64,000 nucleotides of DNA. Origin: Marinobacter salexigens (GTDB taxonomy: Bacteria; Pseudomonadota; Gammaproteobacteria; Pseudomonadales; Oleiphilaceae). The notes under the pieces were generated by a model, which saw only the letters and a program-made list of their open reading frames with translations, searched no databases and was not told the DNA's origin. Numbering within the stretch: the stretch's first letter is position 1; each line of letters begins with the position of its first letter. Below, piece by piece: positions 59,328 to 64,000 of the stretch. The stretch is from assembly GCF_018860765.1 (NCBI RefSeq), contig NZ_JAHKPV010000015.1:95375-159374 (forward strand), given 5' to 3'. A program made the translations under genes and the position numbers.

Positions 59328-61046
59328 GTGGAGTTATTGTCTGGCGCCGATATGCTGATCCGTTCCCTGAAGGATCAAGGGGTCGAATACATATATGGCT
59401 ATCCGGGTGGTGCAGCCCTTCATATTTATGACGCGCTGTTCAGGCAGGACGAGGTTAAACACATTCTGGTAAGGCATGAGCAGGCGGCTGTGCACATGGC
59501 TGACGGCTATGCGCGCGCTACGGGTCTGCCGGGAACTGTGCTTGTAACCTCTGGCCCTGGGGCCACCAACACCATTACCGGCATTGCTACCGCATTCATG
59601 GATTCCATCCCCATGGTTGTTCTGTGCGGGCAGGTTGCGTCTACCCTGATTGGCGAAGATGCTTTTCAGGAGACGGACATGATGGGTGTTTCTCGGCCGG
59701 TTGTTAAACACAATCTTAGTGTTCGCCACCCTTCGGAAATCCCCGAGATTATCCGTAAGGCTTATTATATCGCCTCGACCGGTCGTCCCGGGCCTGTTGT
59801 TGTGGATATTCCCAAAGATATGACTGCACCGAATGAGCGCTTCGAATACGCTTATCCGAAAAAGATAAAGCTGCGCTCCTACAGCCCCGCTATACGCGGT
59901 CATGCGGGCCAAATCAAGAAAGCCGTCGATATGATGTTGGCAGCCCGTCGTCCCATAATATACGCCGGTGGCGGCGTAATTCTGGGGAAGGCCTCGGGTC
60001 AGTTAACGGAGTTGGTGCGCAAGCTGGGATACCCGGTTACTAACACTCTAATGGGTATTGGTTGTTACCCTGCCAGCGACAAGCAGCATCTTGGCTGGCT
60101 AGGCATGCACGGAACTTATGAAGCCAATATGGCCATGCACCACTCGGATCTTATTCTGGCTGTGGGTGCGCGATTCGATGATAGGGTAACCAACGCAACG
60201 GAAAAGTTCTGCCCGGGTGCGCGCATCATTCATATTGATATTGATCCAGCATCCATCTCCAAAACCATCGATGCCGACGTGCCTATCGTTGGGCCGGTTG
60301 ATGCAGTTCTCAAGGAAATGCTTGCGCTGGTTAAAGACAGCAAGGAAAAGCCAGATGCAGAGGCGCTGGCCTCTTGGTGGAAGCAGATCGACGAATGGCG
60401 TGCATTCCATGGTATGCGCTACGAGACCAGTCCGGATGTCATCAAGCCGCAAGAAGTGATCGAAATGCTGCACCGTCTCACTAACGGGGATGCATTTGTT
60501 ACGTCCGATGTGGGGCAGCATCAGATGTTCGCGGCTCAATACTACAAGTTCGACAAGCCCAACCGCTGGATTAATTCAGGTGGTCTTGGAACTATGGGTT
60601 TCGGCTTGCCGGCGGCCATGGGGATTAAGCTAACCCACCCAGATGATGAAGTTTTGTGTATCACTGGCGAAGGCAGTATCCAGATGAACATTCAGGAGCT
60701 GTCTACCTGCAACCAGTATGAGTTGCCGGTGAAGATCATCAACTTGAATAACCAGTCGCTGGGAATGGTAAGGCAGTGGCAAGATATGAACTATGAGTCT
60801 CGCCACTCCCATTCGTACATGGAGTCGTTGCCGGATTTCATCAAGCTTGCTGAAGCTTATGGGCATGTGGGTGTCCGAATTGACAAGAAGGAAGATCTTG
60901 AGCCGAAACTAAAAGAAGTCTTGGCAATGAAAGACAAGCTTGTCTTTGTGGATATTCAGGTTGATCGCTTTGAGCACGTATACCCGATGCAAGTGGCTCG
61001 TGGCTGCATGAAAGATATGTGGCTCAGCAAGACGGAGAGGGTGTGA
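59328..61046 (+). CDS. ilvI: Acetolactate synthase large (catalytic) subunit
   Basis: ThDP enzyme making acetolactate or acetohydroxybutyrate, first common step of Val/Leu/Ile synthesis. The 572-residue protein has the FAD/ThDP synthase layout: catalytic Glu in [32 protein letters not shown], and the ThDP motif GEGS to NN ([18 protein letters not shown]). It resembles E. coli IlvI (AHAS III) most by N-terminus ([10 protein letters not shown]), hence the symbol; ilvB is used as well. Start GTG 59328 has GAAGAGGG at 59311-59318. ilvH follows after 2 bp. Confidence 0.96.
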   Translation: MELLSGADMLIRSLKDQGVEYIYGYPGGAALHIYDALFRQDEVKHILVRHEQAAVHMADGYARATGLPGTVLVTSGPGATNTITGIATAFMDSIPMVVLCGQVASTLIGEDAFQETDMMGVSRPVVKHNLSVRHPSEIPEIIRKAYYIASTGRPGPVVVDIPKDMTAPNERFEYAYPKKIKLRSYSPAIRGHAGQIKKAVDMMLAARRPIIYAGGGVILGKASGQLTELVRKLGYPVTNTLMGIGCYPASDKQHLGWLGMHGTYEANMAMHHSDLILAVGARFDDRVTNATEKFCPGARIIHIDIDPASISKTIDADVPIVGPVDAVLKEMLALVKDSKEKPDAEALASWWKQIDEWRAFHGMRYETSPDVIKPQEVIEMLHRLTNGDAFVTSDVGQHQMFAAQYYKFDKPNRWINSGGLGTMGFGLPAAMGIKLTHPDDEVLCITGEGSIQMNIQELSTCNQYELPVKIINLNNQSLGMVRQWQDMNYESRHSHSYMESLPDFIKLAEAYGHVGVRIDKKEDLEPKLKEVLAMKDKLVFVDIQVDRFEHVYPMQVARGCMKDMWLSKTERV

Positions 61047-61048
61047 TT

Positions 61049-61540
61049 ATGCGTCGAATTATTTCTGTGTTGCTTGAAAATGAACCCGGCGCGTTGTCAC
61101 GTGTGGTTGGGCTGTTTTCACAGCGGAACTACAACATTGAGACATTGACCGTTGCGCCTACGGAGGATGAGACCTTGTCTCGTCTCACGGTTACAACGAC
61201 TGGTTCAGACCGGGTTATCGAGCAGATTACGAAGCAGCTCAACAAGCTGGTCGAGGTGGTCAAGCTGGTAGACCTGACAGAAGGCCCCCACATCGAACGC
61301 GAACTGATGCTGATCAAGCTGAAGGCGACCGGTTCCCAGCGTGCTGAGATTAAGCGTACTGTGGATATATTCCGGGGCCAAATTGTCGATGTGACCAGTT
61401 CGGTTTATACCGTTCAATTGGCGGGAGCCAGCGATAAACTTGACGGTTTTGTTCAGGCGATCGGAACGTCAGGTGTGCTTGAAGTCGTGCGGTCGGGAGT
61501 TTCCGGGATCGCCAGAGGCGAGAAGGTTTTGAGCCTTTAA
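61049..61540 (+). CDS. ilvH: Acetolactate synthase small (regulatory) subunit
   Basis: ACT-domain subunit that stimulates the catalytic subunit and gives feedback inhibition by valine. The 163-residue protein begins MRRIISVLLENEPGALSRV and has the C-terminal GQIVDVTSSVYTVQLAG block, the same length as E. coli IlvH. I use ATG 61049, 2 bp after ilvI, with GGAGAGGG upstream; an in-frame start 10 codons earlier lies inside ilvI. ilvC follows after 67 bp. Confidence 0.97.
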   Translation: MRRIISVLLENEPGALSRVVGLFSQRNYNIETLTVAPTEDETLSRLTVTTTGSDRVIEQITKQLNKLVEVVKLVDLTEGPHIERELMLIKLKATGSQRAEIKRTVDIFRGQIVDVTSSVYTVQLAGASDKLDGFVQAIGTSGVLEVVRSGVSGIARGEKVLSL

Positions 61541-61598
61541 ACTAATTTTTTTACATTACGAACGCTTTGGCCTCCTGAAGGGCCATTACAAATCATAG

Positions 61599-62624
<1,026 letters not shown>

Positions 62625-62650
62625 ACGACATTCCGTTTGGTTTAATGAAG

Positions 62651-62675
62651 CGCGGCCCGAGTGGCCGCGTTTTTC
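62651..62675 (+). terminator. Rho-independent terminator after ilvC
   Basis: CGCGGCC (62651-62657) pairs with GGCCGCG (62663-62669) around CGAGT, followed by TTTTT. It ends ilvIHC and lies before the pssA start. Confidence 0.88.
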
Positions 62676-62713
62676 GTATATACTTCGCCCAAATACTTTC
62701 CGGAGTAGTGGGA

Positions 62714-63562
62714 ATGACTAAAGAAAGAGAAGATACCGAATTGGATCAACGAACAGGCGAGTCGGAACTTTCCTCCAGTTCAGGAAGAGAGTGCGATATC
62801 GAACCAGGAGAGGTTGTAGAGGAAGAGTTGGTTGAGGGCGCGCCTGTGCGAAGAAAGGGGATATACCTTCTTCCTAACGCTTTAACAACGGCGTCATTGT
62901 TTTCCGGCTTCTACGCTATCGTTTCAGCTGCGGGAGGTGTCTACGATAACGCCGCCATTGCGATCTTCGTATCCATGATTTTGGATGGCCTTGATGGGCG
63001 CGTTGCTCGTATGACTAATACGCAAAGTAAGTTTGGCGAAGAATACGACAGTCTTGCTGATATGGTGGCGTTTGGCGTTGCCCCCGGGTTTGTGGCGTTT
63101 TTTTGGTCCCTAAACGGTTTGGATAAAATAGGCTGGGCTATAACCTTCATATATGTGGCCGGTGCAGCCCTGCGCCTTGCGCGGTTCAATACGCAAATCG
63201 GTTCGGTCGATAAAAAGTACTTTGTGGGCTTGCCTAGTCCCGCGGCTGCGGCGTGCGTTGCAGGTCTAGTGTGGTGTTTTCATGCCCACGACCCATCAGC
63301 TTGGCTCACATTCCTGTCGCTAGTGGTTGTGGGTGGCTCTGGAGTGCTGATGGTTAGCAATGTGCTATATCGCAGCTTCAAAGATCTCGATCTTCGCGGT
63401 CGTGTGCCTTTCGCGGCGATACTGTTAGTGGTTTTGATTTTTGTGGTGGTTGCACTGGACCCGGCAACGGTTCTGTTTACCGGCTTTTTGGTTTACGCCC
63501 TGTCAGGACCGGTTCGTGCGTTGTTTCGTGGCAAGGTGCGTCGGCCAAGCAAGTCCGAATAA
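62714..63562 (+). CDS. pssA: CDP-diacylglycerol--serine O-phosphatidyltransferase PssA (membrane type)
   Basis: Makes phosphatidylserine, precursor of phosphatidylethanolamine, in the inner membrane. The 282-residue protein has an acidic N-terminal tail (about 1-45), several transmembrane helices, and a complete CDP-alcohol phosphotransferase motif DG-x2-AR-x8-G-x3-D-x3-D (LDGLDGRVARM to DSLAD). This is the multi-pass type, unlike soluble E. coli PssA. ATG 62714 has GGAG at 62702-62705; an earlier in-frame ATG at 62645 falls in the ilvC terminator region and is rejected. ilvC-pssA adjacency is known in Pseudomonas. Confidence 0.95.
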   Translation: MTKEREDTELDQRTGESELSSSSGRECDIEPGEVVEEELVEGAPVRRKGIYLLPNALTTASLFSGFYAIVSAAGGVYDNAAIAIFVSMILDGLDGRVARMTNTQSKFGEEYDSLADMVAFGVAPGFVAFFWSLNGLDKIGWAITFIYVAGAALRLARFNTQIGSVDKKYFVGLPSPAAAACVAGLVWCFHAHDPSAWLTFLSLVVVGGSGVLMVSNVLYRSFKDLDLRGRVPFAAILLVVLIFVVVALDPATVLFTGFLVYALSGPVRALFRGKVRRPSKSE

Positions 63563-63677
63563 TAAGTAAAGCGCGGCAATAATGCTGGAGTAGTGCGTTT
63601 TTTGTTCGGTTTCTCCCTTATTTTGGCGTGTTTATAGGTGGAAACCGAAGTTATGTAGAATTAATTCAAAATGGCCG

Positions 63678-63705
63678 TTGACAGAAATCCTTGTGTCTGT
63701 AGAAT
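63678..63705 (+). promoter_or_regulatory. rrn promoter P1
   Basis: TTGACA at 63678-63683, 16-bp spacer, TAGAAT at 63700-63705, then GCGC as discriminator. First of three tandem promoters with the same hexamers and spacing. The preceding 63563-63677 after pssA holds no gene and no clear terminator. Confidence 0.85.
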
Positions 63706-63809
63706 GCGCATCTCGCTTGAGGGACACACCGGAACAGCGGATTGTTTTGAGAGAGTTAACTGTTTGAAAGTATTGAAGAAAAAGCATTTAAGATTCTTCG
63801 AAATAACAG

Positions 63810-63837
63810 TTGACAGGGTTGGGATTCGATGTAGAAT
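63810..63837 (+). promoter_or_regulatory. rrn promoter P2
   Basis: TTGACA at 63810-63815, 16-bp spacer, TAGAAT at 63832-63837, then ACGCCCC. Same hexamers and spacing as P1 and P3; 132 bp after P1. Confidence 0.88.
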
Positions 63838-63922
63838 ACGCCCCTCGAAATCAAGTATGAAGCAGCCGGTAAGTATCGGTGGTTTTGGAAGGGAAGCTTC
63901 TGAAACGACTCGAAAAAAACGG

Positions 63923-63950
63923 TTGACAAGGCGGCGAGATGATGTAGAAT
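63923..63950 (+). promoter_or_regulatory. rrn promoter P3
   Basis: TTGACA at 63923-63928, 16-bp spacer, TAGAAT at 63945-63950, then ACGCCACC. A seven-A tract at 63913-63919 just upstream may act as an UP-like element. 113 bp after P2. Confidence 0.88.
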
Positions 63951-63980
63951 ACGCCACCTTGATTGAGCAACGGCTCAAAC

Positions 63981-63992
63981 GCTCTTTAACAA
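63981..63992 (+). promoter_or_regulatory. boxA-like antitermination element of an rRNA leader
   Basis: GCTCTTTAACAA matches the boxA core of gammaproteobacterial 16S rRNA leaders. A small hairpin (TTGAGC 63963-63968, GCTCAA 63973-63978) lies just before it. The 16S gene itself is past the window edge, so this identity is a strong inference. Confidence 0.82.
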
Positions 63993-64000
63993 ATTGACCA

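Noticed and set aside
62645..62713. Upstream ATG of pssA at 62645
   Set aside because: It lies at the ilvC terminator stem and adds residues not found in PssA; ATG 62714 has a good ribosome site.
63661..63997. Open frames on both strands over the right-end promoter region
   Set aside because: They cross three tandem promoters and the boxA element, have no ribosome site and no family likeness; they are chance frames over a regulatory region.

Overview
The window is ordinary chromosomal DNA from a gammaproteobacterium, most likely Marinobacter or a close relative. Evidence is gene order that matches several conserved Pseudomonas/Marinobacter blocks, a wax ester synthase/DGAT-type acyltransferase, type IV pilus genes, a DUF6316 small protein, and by-eye GC in the mid-50s percent. 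The genus is an inference; no marker RNA gene is complete here. I count 55 protein genes, no tRNA, no transposase, no CRISPR and no prophage. An rRNA operon appears to begin just past the right edge.

Layout. 1-12.0 kb: the 3' end of pilQ, then aroK-aroB, a DamX-like AAA/SPOR protein, gltB-gltD (glutamate synthase) and hemE. 12.0-15.9 kb: a long hairpin repeat, a single-domain PilZ protein, and on the minus strand ettA-radA. 15.9-22.6 kb: glyA, then nrdR-ribD-ribB(X)-ribH-nusB-thiL-pgpA, a tightly packed operon that lacks the riboflavin synthase gene usually found between ribD and ribB. 22.6-27.7 kb: more variable DNA with a DUF6316 gene, a DUF2057 lipoprotein, a wax ester synthase/DGAT homologue, a LysR regulator and a divergent glutathionyl-hydroquinone reductase, with a second long hairpin repeat between the last two. 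27.7-40.1 kb: ispB facing rplU-rpmA-obgE-proB, rpsT, then murJ-ribF-ileS-lspA-fkpB-ispH. 40.1-51.1 kb: the minor pilin/assembly cluster fimT-fimU-pilV-pilW-pilX-pilY1-pilY2-pilE and the pilSR two-component system, all on the minus strand. 51.1-58.9 kb: nadE, bamD, rluD-pgeF, clpB and a DUF4124 protein. 59-63.6 kb: ilvI-ilvH-ilvC and pssA. 63.6-64 kb: three tandem, nearly identical sigma70 promoters and a boxA-like leader typical of an rrn operon.

How the parts work together. Two distant segments both serve the type IV pilus: pilQ (outer-membrane secretin) at the left end, and the minor pilins, PilY1 tip protein and PilSR at 40-51 kb. PilZ-domain and SPOR proteins sit nearby. The central block is housekeeping: translation (rplU, rpmA, rpsT, ileS, obgE, ettA), cell envelope (murJ, lspA, bamD, pgeF, ispB, ispH, pssA, pgpA) and biosynthesis of flavins, proline, branched-chain amino acids, glutamate, heme precursors and NAD.

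I did not find a wholly new system. The best candidates for a second look are two long hairpin repeats whose 24-28 bp outer arms are unrelated in sequence but whose 53-nt loops have the same length and the same two RTCCWTG cores in the same register, plus the missing ribE, the degenerate GTP cyclohydrolase half of RibB, a variant acyltransferase active-site motif, and calcium-loop-like motifs in two pilus tip proteins.
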